A stretch of 64,000 bases of DNA from Parasedimentitalea marina (GTDB lineage: Bacteria; Pseudomonadota; Alphaproteobacteria; Rhodobacterales; Rhodobacteraceae): contig NZ_CP033219.1 of NCBI RefSeq assembly GCF_004006175.1, forward strand, positions 682,001-746,000, in the 5' to 3' direction. The position numbers and the translations under genes were made by a program. Every line of letters begins with the position of its first letter. Positions within the stretch are counted from its first letter, which is position 1. Positions 25,364 to 34,166 of the stretch are shown here, piece after piece. Under the pieces are notes generated by a model. It was not told the origin of the DNA, searched no databases, and saw nothing but the letters and a program-made list of their open reading frames with translations.

Positions 25364-26889
25364 GTGTAACCAGTGACACCCATCCAGTGCTTGTCTTGAA
25401 CGCAGAGGATAATGTTGCCGTTGCCCTTGCACCACTGGCCCCCGGTGACGACCTTGGCAAGGGGCAGGGTAAAGTTACTCAGCCGGTGCCTGCCGGACAT
25501 AAGGTGTCCAGAACGCCGATCTCTGCGGGGACCAACGTTCTGAAGTACGGCCAGATTATCGGTCGCGCAACCGAGGACATTCCAGCGGGCGCGCATGTCC
25601 ACAGCCACAATCTTGGGATGGGCGACCATAAGCAATCACATGCCTTGGCTACAGAGCTGCCACAGATCGTGCCGAGTGAGAGCGCGGACCAATTTATGGG
25701 ATATCACCGGCCCTCTGGCCGTGTGGGGACGCGCAATTACATTGGTATTTTGACCTCGGTCAATTGTGCCGGCTCGGTCGCAAAGTTCGTGGCCGAGGTC
25801 GCTGAGAAAACGGAGTTGCTGAAAGAATTTGGAAATGTTGACGGGATCATCCCGATCACTCATGGGTCTGGTTGCGGGATGTCTTCTAAAGGTGAAGGCT
25901 ATGAAACACTGTTTCGCACGCTGACAGGCTATGCACAGAATCCAAATTTCGGTGCCATCCTGATGATTGGGCTGGGATGTGAGGTCATGCAGATCTCGAC
26001 ACTGGTTGGCCATGAGGGGATCCGCGATGAGACCCGGTTTCGGTTCATGACCATTCAGCAATCCGGTGGCACGCGGGCCACGGTTGAGGCCGCACAACCC
26101 ATCTTGCGAGAGCTTGCTGTTGAGGCAAACAAGGCACAGCGCGCGCCTGCGCCAGCCTCGGCACTGACAGTGGGGCTGCAATGTGGTGGCTCGGACGGGC
26201 TGTCTGGTATTACCGCCAATCCCGCCTTGGGGGTGGCCTCGGACTTGTTGGTGGCCCAGGGCGGCACGTCAATTTTATCCGAAACGTCAGAGATCTACGG
26301 TGCCGAACATCTGTTGACCAGCCGCGCCGCTACGCCAGATATTGCCGCGGCATTGCTGGATCGTATTGCCTGGTGGGAAGATTACACAGCCCGCAATTTT
26401 GGTGAGATGGACAACAACCCGTCGCCGGGCAACAAACGTGGCGGCCTGACCACCATTTTGGAAAAATCCCTCGGCGCGGTGGCCAAGGCGGGGGCGGCGC
26501 CTATGAATGGTGTCTTCCGATACGCAGAGCCGATCGACAGGCCGGGTTTTGTATTCATGGACAGCCCCGGATACGACCCGTGTTCGGTAACCGGGCAGGT
26601 GGCATCTGGCGCAAATCTGATAGTGTTCACAACGGGTCGTGGATCGGCGTCGGGGTACAAGCCTACGCCCTGTATCAAGCTGGCGTCGAATAGCGATATG
26701 TATCAGCGCATGGAAGAAGACATGGATGTGAACTGCGGGGACATCGTGACCGGCACGACGCTTGAGGCGAAGGGGCAAGAGATCTACCGCTTGATGCTTG
26801 AGATTGCCTCGGGTCGCCCATCCAAAAGCGAGATGCTGGGCTATGGTGCAGTTGAATTTGTCCCGTGGCAGATTGGTGCGGTGATGTAG
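25360..26889 (+). CDS. uxaA: Altronate dehydratase (UxaA family)
   Basis: UxaA/GarD-family dehydratase of 509 residues with a fused N-terminal SAF domain (residues ~10-90) and the C-terminal dehydratase part. Family motifs seen are HRPSGRVGTRNYIGI, HGSGCGMSSKGEG, LGCEVMQI, LQCGGSDGLSGITANPALG and the Cys/Asp-rich end (DVNCGDIV). It dehydrates D-altronate to 2-keto-3-deoxy-D-gluconate; the galactarate dehydratase branch is the alternative, less likely given the UxaB-like and LgoD-like genes. The ATG overlaps the upstream stop as ATGA. Last gene of the operon. Confidence 0.88.
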   Translation: MSVTSDTHPVLVLNAEDNVAVALAPLAPGDDLGKGQGKVTQPVPAGHKVSRTPISAGTNVLKYGQIIGRATEDIPAGAHVHSHNLGMGDHKQSHALATELPQIVPSESADQFMGYHRPSGRVGTRNYIGILTSVNCAGSVAKFVAEVAEKTELLKEFGNVDGIIPITHGSGCGMSSKGEGYETLFRTLTGYAQNPNFGAILMIGLGCEVMQISTLVGHEGIRDETRFRFMTIQQSGGTRATVEAAQPILRELAVEANKAQRAPAPASALTVGLQCGGSDGLSGITANPALGVASDLLVAQGGTSILSETSEIYGAEHLLTSRAATPDIAAALLDRIAWWEDYTARNFGEMDNNPSPGNKRGGLTTILEKSLGAVAKAGAAPMNGVFRYAEPIDRPGFVFMDSPGYDPCSVTGQVASGANLIVFTTGRGSASGYKPTPCIKLASNSDMYQRMEEDMDVNCGDIVTGTTLEAKGQEIYRLMLEIASGRPSKSEMLGYGAVEFVPWQIGAVM

Positions 26890-26916
26890 GCGCCAAAGCA
26901 GCGGGCGTTCCAGATC

Positions 26917-26952
26917 GCCCTTTCGGTGAGGACAGGTATTCGCCGAAAGGGC
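26917..26952. terminator. Bidirectional terminator between uxaA and pobA
   Basis: A perfect 10-bp stem, GCCCTTTCGG with CCGAAAGGGC, with a 16-base loop between two convergent genes. Confidence 0.75.
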
Positions 26953-26983
26953 AGGGAGGGTTGACCCTGCTCACGTTTGGAAA

Positions 26984-28162
26984 TCAGAATGGCAACCCGA
27001 CATAGTTCTCCGCCAGCGAGCTAAGCGCCGCCTCGGAGGAGAACAGATAATCCATGTCGGTTTGCTGCAATTTGTTTTCATAGCTTGTATTGTCCGGAAG
27101 CTTATGAAGAAGCGTGGTCATCCACCAGCTGAAGCGCTGTGCCTTCCAAATGCGGGCCAGGGCTTTTTCACTGTAGCTGTCCAGCCCGGTGTCATCACCA
27201 TCTTTGTAGTGATCCATCAAGGCGTGATACAAATAATAGATGTCACTGCCAGCTGAATTCAGCCCCCGGGCACCGGTCGGAGGGAAGATATGAGCCGCGT
27301 CACCGGCCAGGAACAGGCTGCCATAACGCATCGGCTCGGCCACAAAACTGCGCAGCGGGGCAATGCTTTTTTCAATCGACGGGCCTGTTTCCAATCCGTC
27401 GGCGACATCCTTAGGCAAACGGGCCTTTAGTTCAGTCCAAAAGGCATCATCAGACCAGTCAGCAGCTGTTTCCGTTAGGGGCACCTGTATGTAATAGCGG
27501 CTTAAAACCTGGCTGCGCAGCGAGCAGAGAGCAAAACCGCGATCGCTTTTGGCATAGATCAATTCTGGTGACACAGGTTTTGTGCGGCTCAGAACGCCAA
27601 GCCAACCAAACGGGTACACCTTCTCGTGCTCTACCAGGACATCGGCGGGGATCGATTTTCGGCTGACACCGTGAAATCCATCTGCGCCGATGATGTAGTC
27701 ACAATCGATGCGGATGGTGTCAGTGCCATCGCTGTAGGTAATATGCGGTGCGTCGCTTTTCAGGTCGTGCAGCTTCACGTCCTCGACGTTATGGATGATA
27801 TTGCCGTCCATCTTTTCACGGGCTTCATAGAGATCGCGGGTCAGCTCGGTCTGACCGTAAACCATGACCGAGTTGCCACCGGTATGCCCGGCCAGATCAA
27901 CACGCCGCTTGTTGCCGCCTTCGGCAATATAAAACCCATCGTGAATTTCGCCCTCGGCATCCATGCGGTCACCACATTGGGCTTCGCGCATCAATTCGGC
28001 AAACCCGTGTTCCAGAACACCTGCGCGAATCCGGCCAAGAACGTATTCCCGGCTGTGTTTCTCGAGCACAATATTGTCGATCCCTATCAGATCGAGCAGT
28101 TGACCTAACAAGAGACCTGAGGGCCCGCCACCGATGATTCCGACTTTGGTTTTCATGTTCAT
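26984..28162 (-). CDS. pobA: 4-hydroxybenzoate 3-monooxygenase
   Basis: Flavoprotein hydroxylase converting 4-hydroxybenzoate, NAD(P)H and O2 to protocatechuate. The 392 residues match the known enzymes (~390-394). FAD-binding GGGPSGLLLG is at the N-terminus, the DG motif (IIGADGFHGVSR) mid-protein, and the second FAD motif LAGDAAHIFPPTGARGLN near residue 280-300; YIQVP and the substrate-side Tyr and Ser positions are family-like. GGAGG precedes the ATG at 28162. Divergent from an AraC-type regulator. It feeds the protocatechuate 4,5-cleavage genes located up to 36317. Confidence 0.95.
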   Translation of the reverse strand: MNMKTKVGIIGGGPSGLLLGQLLDLIGIDNIVLEKHSREYVLGRIRAGVLEHGFAELMREAQCGDRMDAEGEIHDGFYIAEGGNKRRVDLAGHTGGNSVMVYGQTELTRDLYEAREKMDGNIIHNVEDVKLHDLKSDAPHITYSDGTDTIRIDCDYIIGADGFHGVSRKSIPADVLVEHEKVYPFGWLGVLSRTKPVSPELIYAKSDRGFALCSLRSQVLSRYYIQVPLTETAADWSDDAFWTELKARLPKDVADGLETGPSIEKSIAPLRSFVAEPMRYGSLFLAGDAAHIFPPTGARGLNSAGSDIYYLYHALMDHYKDGDDTGLDSYSEKALARIWKAQRFSWWMTTLLHKLPDNTSYENKLQQTDMDYLFSSEAALSSLAENYVGLPF

Positions 28163-28213
28163 TTCGCAGTCCTCCAGACCTTTTGCCGATATTGAGCGGA
28201 AACGACGGCCAAG

Positions 28214-28225
28214 TGAATGGATTCA
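28214..28225. promoter_or_regulatory. Dyad TGAATGGATTCA in the pobA/pobR promoter
   Basis: TGAAT-N2-ATTCA lies midway between the divergent pobA and pobR starts. It differs by one base from the dyad at 30266-30279 in front of ligC, hinting at a shared regulator. Confidence 0.45.
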
Positions 28226-28252
28226 TCCGGCATAAACTGGTATGATTCGAAC

Positions 28253-29095
28253 ATGTCAGTTATCGAAAACTTCAACCTGTTTGGGGAACGTCAGGATCTG
28301 CCAGACGTCGTCCACTGCGAGACCATCGAGGCGCGGTCCCTGGTGCACAATTGGGAGTTCTCGCCGCATCGGCATGGTCACCTACATCAATTTCTATTGT
28401 TGGATTCGGGGTCCGGGCAGGTCCAGATCGAAGAGAATCGCCATCCGATTACATCCGGTGATCTGGTGAATATCCCCATGGGGACGGTGCACGGATTCAC
28501 GTTTGAACCTGGAACGCAGGGGTGGGTGGTGACTGTGGCATCTGAACTTCTGGCCGAGAATCTAAATGATACAGAAGGCCTGAGACCGGTGTTGCAACAG
28601 CCTGATTTAGTTAAATACTCCAGTGAGATACGGGGCATTGTTGCCTATATCTTTGCTGAGTACCCAGGTCGGGGATTTGCCCGTGCCCATGTCTTGCGGG
28701 CACTGTCCGCCGTTCTGGCCGGGTTGGTGGCACGGGCAATCGCTGGCAAGGAACCGATTGTGTCCCACGCTGATCATGGGTTGCAGCGGCGATTTGAGAT
28801 GCTGGTGGAAGAGCACCATTTGAAACACCTTGGTGTTGCGGGTTATGCCGATCTTCTGGCGGTGACACCAACCCACCTTAGCCGCGTGATGCGCCAGGCA
28901 ACCGGACAGCCTGCTTCGGCTGCGATCGAGTTGCGATTGATGCGAGAGGCAAGAAGAAACTTGGCTTTTTCCAACCTGGGGATTTCAGAAATTGCCTATC
29001 AGCTGGGGTTTGGTGACCCGGCCTATTTCAGCCGGGTTTTCAAGCGGGCAACTGGCCTGTCCCCGCGTGCATTTCGCCAAAACCTGGGAGGCTAA
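28253..29095 (+). CDS. pobR: AraC family regulator of pobA (PobR-like)
   Basis: AraC/XylS-type regulator of 280 residues. An N-terminal cupin sensor domain (HRHGHLHQFLLLDSGSG, DLVNIPMGTVHGF) is followed by two HTH motifs at the C-terminus (YADLLAVTPTHLSRVMRQATG and ISEIAYQLGFGDPAYFSRVFKRATG). Divergent position next to pobA, 90 bases between starts, matches PobR activators that respond to 4-hydroxybenzoate. The ATG at 28253 is chosen because the longer frame to 28217 runs over the dyad. Convergent with ligC across a short hairpin. Confidence 0.88.
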   Translation: MSVIENFNLFGERQDLPDVVHCETIEARSLVHNWEFSPHRHGHLHQFLLLDSGSGQVQIEENRHPITSGDLVNIPMGTVHGFTFEPGTQGWVVTVASELLAENLNDTEGLRPVLQQPDLVKYSSEIRGIVAYIFAEYPGRGFARAHVLRALSAVLAGLVARAIAGKEPIVSHADHGLQRRFEMLVEEHHLKHLGVAGYADLLAVTPTHLSRVMRQATGQPASAAIELRLMREARRNLAFSNLGISEIAYQLGFGDPAYFSRVFKRATGLSPRAFRQNLGG

Positions 29096-29115
29096 GGCGC
29101 ATTGGGTTCAGCAAA

Positions 29116-29133
29116 GCCCGCCTTGCGACGGGC
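29116..29133. terminator. Short hairpin between convergent pobR and ligC
   Basis: GCCCG and CGGGC pair around an 8-base loop, extended by CAA/TTG outside, giving T-rich flanks on both strands. A weak bidirectional terminator is likely. Confidence 0.5.
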
Positions 29134-29141
29134 CTTGTTGA

Positions 29142-30086
29142 TTACGCCATGGTTTGTTCGATACGATCCAGTGTTTCCATCGCGGCCAGAACGTCAGTTA
29201 CGCAGCCATTGGGCGTGCGACCTTCTTGAATCGCCGAGATGAATTCGCGATCGATGAGCTCGATGCCGTTATTCGAGACGGCAACGTCACTGAGATCGAT
29301 CTGGTTTTCATTGCCGTCATAGAGGTCGTCGTAGCGGGCAATGTAGGTTCCGGTGTCGCAGATATAACGGAAGAAGGTGCCAAACGGTCCGTCGTTATTG
29401 AACGATAGCGACAGATTGCAGATCGCGCCGTCCTCGGATTTCAAGCCGATTGCCATGTCCATGGCAATGCCCAGATCGGGATGCGCTGGGCCCTGAAGAC
29501 CAAAGGCTTTGACCGCTTTGCCGCCAGTTTGGTATTGGAACAGATCAACCGTGTGGCAGGCGTGATGCCATAGCAGGTGATCCGTCCACGAGCGCGGCTC
29601 GCCCTTGGCATTGGTGTTGGTGCGGCGGAAGAAATAGGTCTGCACATCCATCTGCTGGATTTTCAGCTCGCCGGCGTCGATCTTATTTTTGATCCACTGG
29701 TGGCTTGGATTGAAACGGCGCACTTGACCCGCCATGGCAACCAGCCCGGTTTCCTTTTGCTTGGCGACCACGGCCAGACTGTCCTCAAGCGTGTCGGCCA
29801 TTGGGATTTCGACCAGCACGTGCTTTCCGGCCTCCATGCAAGCAATAGCCTGAGCGGCGTGCATTTGTGTTGGGGTTGACAGGATCACCGCGTCAACGTC
29901 ATCACGTGTCAGGCAGTCCCCGAGGGTGGTGCCAGCGTGTCCGATGCCACGCGCAGCTGCCAGCGCCTCGATCTTGGCTTTGGTTGGCCCCATCACCGAG
30001 GTCACTTCGACACCTTCGATTTGAGCCAATGCGTCCAGATGTTTCAGTCCAAACGCGCCGTAGGCACCCGCTACGCAAATTCTCAT
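29142..30086 (-). CDS. ligC: 4-carboxy-2-hydroxymuconate-6-semialdehyde dehydrogenase
   Basis: Gfo/Idh/MocA-fold NAD(P) dehydrogenase of 314 residues, the same length as Sphingobium LigC (~315). It begins MRICVAGAYGAFGLKHLDAL, an altered Rossmann motif characteristic of LigC, with EIPMADT in place of the usual EKP motif, plus HHACHTVDLFQYQ. It oxidises the ring-fission product (as its hemiacetal) to 2-pyrone-4,6-dicarboxylate. The ATG at 30086 is set by homology; the frame extends to 30137. It is apart from the ligI/ligAB genes, downstream of the LysR gene by 240 bases, with its own dyad-bearing leader. Confidence 0.9.
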   Translation of the reverse strand: MRICVAGAYGAFGLKHLDALAQIEGVEVTSVMGPTKAKIEALAAARGIGHAGTTLGDCLTRDDVDAVILSTPTQMHAAQAIACMEAGKHVLVEIPMADTLEDSLAVVAKQKETGLVAMAGQVRRFNPSHQWIKNKIDAGELKIQQMDVQTYFFRRTNTNAKGEPRSWTDHLLWHHACHTVDLFQYQTGGKAVKAFGLQGPAHPDLGIAMDMAIGLKSEDGAICNLSLSFNNDGPFGTFFRYICDTGTYIARYDDLYDGNENQIDLSDVAVSNNGIELIDREFISAIQEGRTPNGCVTDVLAAMETLDRIEQTMA

Positions 30087-30265
30087 TTTTCGTTTCCCTG
30101 TGTTGGTTCTGTGCCTCTTGGGGCGAAAAAGCTGCAAAAGGCGCCGGGGTCGCTATAATCTGACGCCAGATGTACGACCGCTGCCCATTGCCATCCCTTA
30201 CAGTCGCAGCAAGAGTCAAAAGACGGTTGGGGCCGTATATACACCTGACGGGCCCATTATGGAAT

Positions 30266-30279
30266 TTGAATGCATTCAA
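30266..30279. promoter_or_regulatory. Perfect palindrome TTGAATGCATTCAA upstream of ligC
   Basis: A 14-base perfect palindrome located 187 bases before the ligC start and 47 bases after the LysR stop. It has T-N11-A spacing suitable for LysR-type binding, and its inner 12 bases differ by one base from the dyad in the pobA/pobR promoter. Confidence 0.5.
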
Positions 30280-30326
30280 CGATATTTGTTTTTGTTAGTC
30301 TGCGCGCAAATTCGACGTCTTGCCCG

Positions 30327-31544
30327 TCATTCGGTTGCGGCCTTCTGACGAATGATTTCCAGAAACCGCTGTTGAACCGGTGTCGGCGTCCATCCGGTTC
30401 TGAAGGTAAATCCAATCGCCCGCTCGCTCTCGGGCAGGTCAATTGGCAGTTGGACCAGTGTTCCGTTTTGCTCTTCGACTTGGATCTGCCGTTTAGAGGC
30501 AATCGAAATGTAATCTCCACGTGACAGCAACCCGCGCAGTAACACCAATGAACTAGAGACGATGCGCACCGGGGTATTGGTCATATCCTGAATGTGTAGA
30601 CGATCTGATAGATATGCACCGGACGGTGTTTCGCGGGGGGGCGCTATCCAGGGAAAGTCGAGGGTATCCTGCAGGGCGACAGTTTTTCTTTTGGTCAGGG
30701 GGTGATCGGGGGCTACCACCACCGCAAGGCGGTCGACAAAAAGCTCTTCCTGCTCAATATCACTGGACGATTGCGGCGGGCGCAGGGCCCCCAGCAGAAA
30801 GTCCAGCTCGCCAAACCGCAAATCTTTTAGCAGGGCGTGGTATCTTGCATCCACGCAGTTGATCTGTACGCCGCCGCCAACTTCGCTGAGCAGATCGTCA
30901 ATGGCTGCAGGCAGTATGGTTGTGCGGGACAGGGGCAGGGACCCCAGATTGATGCGCGTGACATCCAGGCCCAGATGTTCATTGATTTCAAACACTGCCT
31001 GCTGGAATTCGCTCATGGCCAGCCGGACCTGATGAGTGAAAACTTCGGCAGCTGCGGTGAGCGTAACACCGCCTCGGGTCTGGTCGAATAATGTCAGACC
31101 AGACAGAGACGCCAGCTCACGAATGGCGCGGTGTACTCCGGGTTGGCTGACTCCCAATTCAAATGCGGCCTGACTGAAGCTGCCTGTCTTTGCGATGGCG
31201 ATTAAGGCCCTGAGCTGAACTGGCGAGCAGAATTTGTGAAAGGCTGACCGGGGGGCGTGGACGCCCTTTCGCGCCGCCTTCTTTCGGGCCAAGCTGTCGC
31301 CGCGCCGAAGGTGTTCAAGAATGCGGTTCAGACGGCCTTCGAATATCTTGCCGATCTCGGTGGGAAACATGCCCTTTGGCTGGCGCGTGAACAATTGCGC
31401 CCCCAAAAGCTCTTCCACTCTGGCCAGCGACTGGGTGGCTGCCGGTTGTGACAGATGGACGATTTCGGCAGCGGCACTGATCCGTTGATGGCGATAGACT
31501 TCCCGGACCACGTAGAGATATCGGATATGGGGAAAGTCTGACAT
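30327..31544 (-). CDS. LysR-type regulator with two tandem HTH domains
   Basis: Regulator of 405 residues, about 100 longer than usual LysR proteins. Residues ~6-65 are a complete LysR HTH (RISAAAEIVHLSQPAATQSLARVEELLGAQLF), and ~108-167 are a second one (SFSQAAFELGVSQPGVHRAIRELASLSGLTLF), joined by a basic linker (ARKKAARKG). The co-inducer domain spans ~188-400. Both HTHs look intact, including the conserved recognition-helix pattern. It diverges from the galB-ligK-galD-ligI-ligAB operon and precedes ligC, so it most likely activates the protocatechuate pathway. Comparable two-HTH members may exist elsewhere, but the layout is uncommon. Confidence 0.88.
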   Translation of the reverse strand: MSDFPHIRYLYVVREVYRHQRISAAAEIVHLSQPAATQSLARVEELLGAQLFTRQPKGMFPTEIGKIFEGRLNRILEHLRRGDSLARKKAARKGVHAPRSAFHKFCSPVQLRALIAIAKTGSFSQAAFELGVSQPGVHRAIRELASLSGLTLFDQTRGGVTLTAAAEVFTHQVRLAMSEFQQAVFEINEHLGLDVTRINLGSLPLSRTTILPAAIDDLLSEVGGGVQINCVDARYHALLKDLRFGELDFLLGALRPPQSSSDIEQEELFVDRLAVVVAPDHPLTKRKTVALQDTLDFPWIAPPRETPSGAYLSDRLHIQDMTNTPVRIVSSSLVLLRGLLSRGDYISIASKRQIQVEEQNGTLVQLPIDLPESERAIGFTFRTGWTPTPVQQRFLEIIRQKAATE

Positions 31545-31597
31545 CGATCTGTACTATTCTCGTTTCACGTCGCGCCAAGTTGTCATTTGTCTACCAA

Positions 31598-31624
31598 ATT
31601 CAAATAGGCTTGTCAGGATTCAAA
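31598..31624 (+). repeat. Two ATTCAAA direct repeats 20 bases apart
   Basis: ATTCAAA occurs at 31598-31604 and 31618-31624, in the promoter between the tandem-HTH LysR gene and galB. The 20-base spacing puts both on the same DNA face. The heptamer resembles the right half of the ligC palindrome. Candidate binding sites for the LysR regulator. Confidence 0.45.
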
Positions 31625-31691
31625 GTGGTCATCAGGGTGGATTATTACTAGATTTAAGACACCCTGTAGAAACCGTGGAAGACGTTGACAA

Positions 31692-32429
31692 ATGGCTGAC
31701 AAGAAAAACGCTTTGGTAATTTCCGCGCATGCGGCAGACTTTGTTTGGCGTTGTGGCGGCGCAATCGCCCTGCATCAGGAGCTTGGCTATGAGGTGACCG
31801 TCGCCTGCCTGTCGTTTGGGGAGCGCGGTGAAAGTGCCAAGCTGTGGAAGCAGGATGGCATGACCTTGGATACGGTTAAGAAAGTCCGTCAGGAAGAGGC
31901 TAAGGCTGCCGCTGACGCACTGGGTGTCAATGATATTCGGTTTCTGGATCTGGGAGATTATCCGCTGCGTCTGGACCGCGATGCCCAGGACCAGATGGTT
32001 GATATCATCCGTGAAGTTCAGCCCAAGTGGATGATGAGCCACTCGAAGTGGGATCCCTATAATACCGACCACATGAACACGACGCAGTTTGCGCTGGAAT
32101 GCCGGATGATTGCCCAGGCCTGGGGGCACAACCCGGGCGAAAAGGTGCTGGGTGCACCGCAACTTTATCTGTTTGAACCGCATCAGACGGAACAGATGGG
32201 CTGGAAGCCGAATGTCTTCCTCGACATTACCCCGGTCTGGGACAAGAAGCGTGCCGCCATTGAATGCATGCAGGGTCAGGAACACTTGTGGGATTTCTAT
32301 ACCAATGTGGCTGAAAACCGGGGCAACCATTTCCGCCGCAACTCGGGCGGGATGGCTGGCGGTCGCAAGGCGGAATACGCCGAAGGTTTTGAAATGATAT
32401 TCCCGCAGACCGTGGATGAATTGGCATGA
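31692..32429 (+). CDS. galB: 4-oxalomesaconate hydratase, LmbE/PIG-L type (GalB-like)
   Basis: Zinc-dependent LmbE-fold protein of 245 residues. It starts [22 protein letters not shown], matching the distinctive HxxDFVWR version of the LmbE metal motif seen in Pseudomonas GalB, and has [12 protein letters not shown] and HLWDFYTN later. GalB hydrates 4-oxalomesaconate (from LigI/tautomerase) to 4-carboxy-4-hydroxy-2-oxoadipate. This replaces the unrelated amidohydrolase LigJ of sphingomonads. First gene of the plus-strand operon; the next gene overlaps by ATGA. Confidence 0.88.
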   Translation: MADKKNALVISAHAADFVWRCGGAIALHQELGYEVTVACLSFGERGESAKLWKQDGMTLDTVKKVRQEEAKAAADALGVNDIRFLDLGDYPLRLDRDAQDQMVDIIREVQPKWMMSHSKWDPYNTDHMNTTQFALECRMIAQAWGHNPGEKVLGAPQLYLFEPHQTEQMGWKPNVFLDITPVWDKKRAAIECMQGQEHLWDFYTNVAENRGNHFRRNSGGMAGGRKAEYAEGFEMIFPQTVDELA

Positions 32430-33118
32430 GCTATCCTGTCGGAACCCAAGGTATTGTTGTTCAGAACATCCAGCGCGCGGATCAATCCGTGATTGATGGG
32501 CTGGCGGATTGTGGCGTTGCCACCGTGCACGAGGCACAGGGGCGCAAGGGGTTGCTGGCCTCCTATATGCGGCCAATTTATACTGGCGCGCGGGTTGCTG
32601 CCAGCGCGGTGACAATTTCGGCTCCGCCCTGTGATAACTGGATGCTGCATGTGGCGATCGAGCAGCTGCAGCCGGGCGATATCATGGTGCTGGCACCGAC
32701 TTCGCCCAGCATTGCAGGCTACTTTGGCGATCTCTTGGCGTCCTCAGCCAAAGCACATTGCTGTAAAGGTTTGATTATTGACGCTGGTGTGCGCGATGTA
32801 CGCGATCTAACCGAGATGGATTTTCCGGTCTGGTCCAAGGCCGTTTTTGCCCAAGGTACGATCAAAGAAACCCTTGGCTCGGTCAATGTGCCAGTGGTCT
32901 GTGCCGGTGCGCTGGTAAATCCGGGTGATGTTATCGTGGCCGACGACGACGGTGTCTGTGTGGTGCGCCGCGAGGAGGCCGCTGAGGTTCTGGAAAAGGC
33001 GCGTGCCCGTGAAGCCAATGAAACGGCCAAGCGCGCCCGGTTTGAGGCTGGCGAGCTGGGGCTTGATATCTACGACATGCGGGGACGGCTGGCCGAAAAG
33101 GGTTTGAAATATGTCTGA
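32426..33118 (+). CDS. ligK: 4-carboxy-4-hydroxy-2-oxoadipate aldolase
   Basis: RraA-fold class II aldolase of 230 residues, close to LigK/ProA/GalC (~227). The metal and substrate site is visible in [14 protein letters not shown] (Arg and Asp of the GxxR/D motif), with GDIMVLAP and [14 protein letters not shown] before and after. It cleaves CHA to pyruvate and oxaloacetate, the last step of the pathway, and usually also decarboxylates oxaloacetate. ATGA overlap with galB and an 8-base overlap with the next gene show tight coupling. Confidence 0.92.
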   Translation: MSYPVGTQGIVVQNIQRADQSVIDGLADCGVATVHEAQGRKGLLASYMRPIYTGARVAASAVTISAPPCDNWMLHVAIEQLQPGDIMVLAPTSPSIAGYFGDLLASSAKAHCCKGLIIDAGVRDVRDLTEMDFPVWSKAVFAQGTIKETLGSVNVPVVCAGALVNPGDVIVADDDGVCVVRREEAAEVLEKARAREANETAKRARFEAGELGLDIYDMRGRLAEKGLKYV

Positions 33119-34166
33119 TGGCATTCGGGCCATGTGGATGCGGGGCGGCACGTCGAAAGGCGGTTTTTTCCTGGCCGGTGATCTGCCCGACGATGTTCAA
33201 GCGCGCGATGACCTGTTGCTTGGGCTTATGGGGTCGCCGGACCTGCGTCAGATCAACGGAATGGGCGGCGCTGATCCTTTGACCTCGAAGGTTGCCGTGG
33301 TCCGCAAATCAAATCGCGCGGGCGTGGATGTTGAGTACCTGTTTTTGCAGGTGGTCACCGATCAGCCCATCGTGACGGATGCGCAGAACTGCGGCAATAT
33401 GCTGGCTGGTGTCGCCCCCTTCGCCATTGAACGCGGTCTTGTCGCAGCACAGAACGGTGAAACTCCGGTGACCATCTACATGGAAAACACCGGTCAGGTT
33501 GCCGTTGCGCAGGTCCAGACACCGGACGGTGTGGTCAGCTATAGGGGTGACGCGCAAATTGACGGTGTGCCCGGAACCTCGGCAGGTGTTCCGATTGAAT
33601 TCAAGGACACTGTGGGGTCCAGCTGTGGTTCTTTGTTGCCAACCGGGCAAGTGGTCGACGTTATCGAAGGTGTCGAGTTGACGATGATCGACAACGGCAT
33701 GCCCTGCGTGGTGATGCGAGCCTCAGACATGGGTATAAGTGGTCAGGAAAGCCCGGAGGAGCTTGAGGCCAACGCGCCTCTGCGTGCGAAACTTGAGGCT
33801 ATCCGCCTGACCTGTGGCCGCTTGATGAACCTGGGTGATGTGACGGAAAAGACGGTGCCAAAAATGACAATGGTCAGTGCGCCGCGTGCGGGTGGGGCGA
33901 TTGCCACGCGCACCTTTATTCCGCACCGCTGTCATAAAACAATCGGTGTATTGGGGGCCGTCAGTGTCGCCACGGCTTGCCTGATTGAGGGCACGCCGGC
34001 GCATAAGCTGGCAGAGGTCGGCCAAGGCGATACGCGAAGGCTGTCGATCGAACATCCCGCTGGTGAGATGACAGTCGTTGCCAAACTGGACCCAAACGGA
34101 AGCGTCACCTCGGCGGCGATCCTACGGACGGCCCGAAAACTAATGGACGGAGAGGTCTATCCATGA
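33111..34166 (+). CDS. galD: 4-oxalomesaconate tautomerase (PrpF family)
   Basis: PrpF-family isomerase of 351 residues with a diaminopimelate-epimerase-like fold. Seen are the start [51 protein letters not shown] and the second-half [15 protein letters not shown]. It converts the keto/enol or positional isomers of 4-oxalomesaconate, as GalD in Pseudomonas and LigU in Sphingobium do; which of the two activities applies cannot be decided by eye. It overlaps ligK (8 bases) and ligI (ATGA). Confidence 0.88.
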   Translation: MSDGIRAMWMRGGTSKGGFFLAGDLPDDVQARDDLLLGLMGSPDLRQINGMGGADPLTSKVAVVRKSNRAGVDVEYLFLQVVTDQPIVTDAQNCGNMLAGVAPFAIERGLVAAQNGETPVTIYMENTGQVAVAQVQTPDGVVSYRGDAQIDGVPGTSAGVPIEFKDTVGSSCGSLLPTGQVVDVIEGVELTMIDNGMPCVVMRASDMGISGQESPEELEANAPLRAKLEAIRLTCGRLMNLGDVTEKTVPKMTMVSAPRAGGAIATRTFIPHRCHKTIGVLGAVSVATACLIEGTPAHKLAEVGQGDTRRLSIEHPAGEMTVVAKLDPNGSVTSAAILRTARKLMDGEVYP

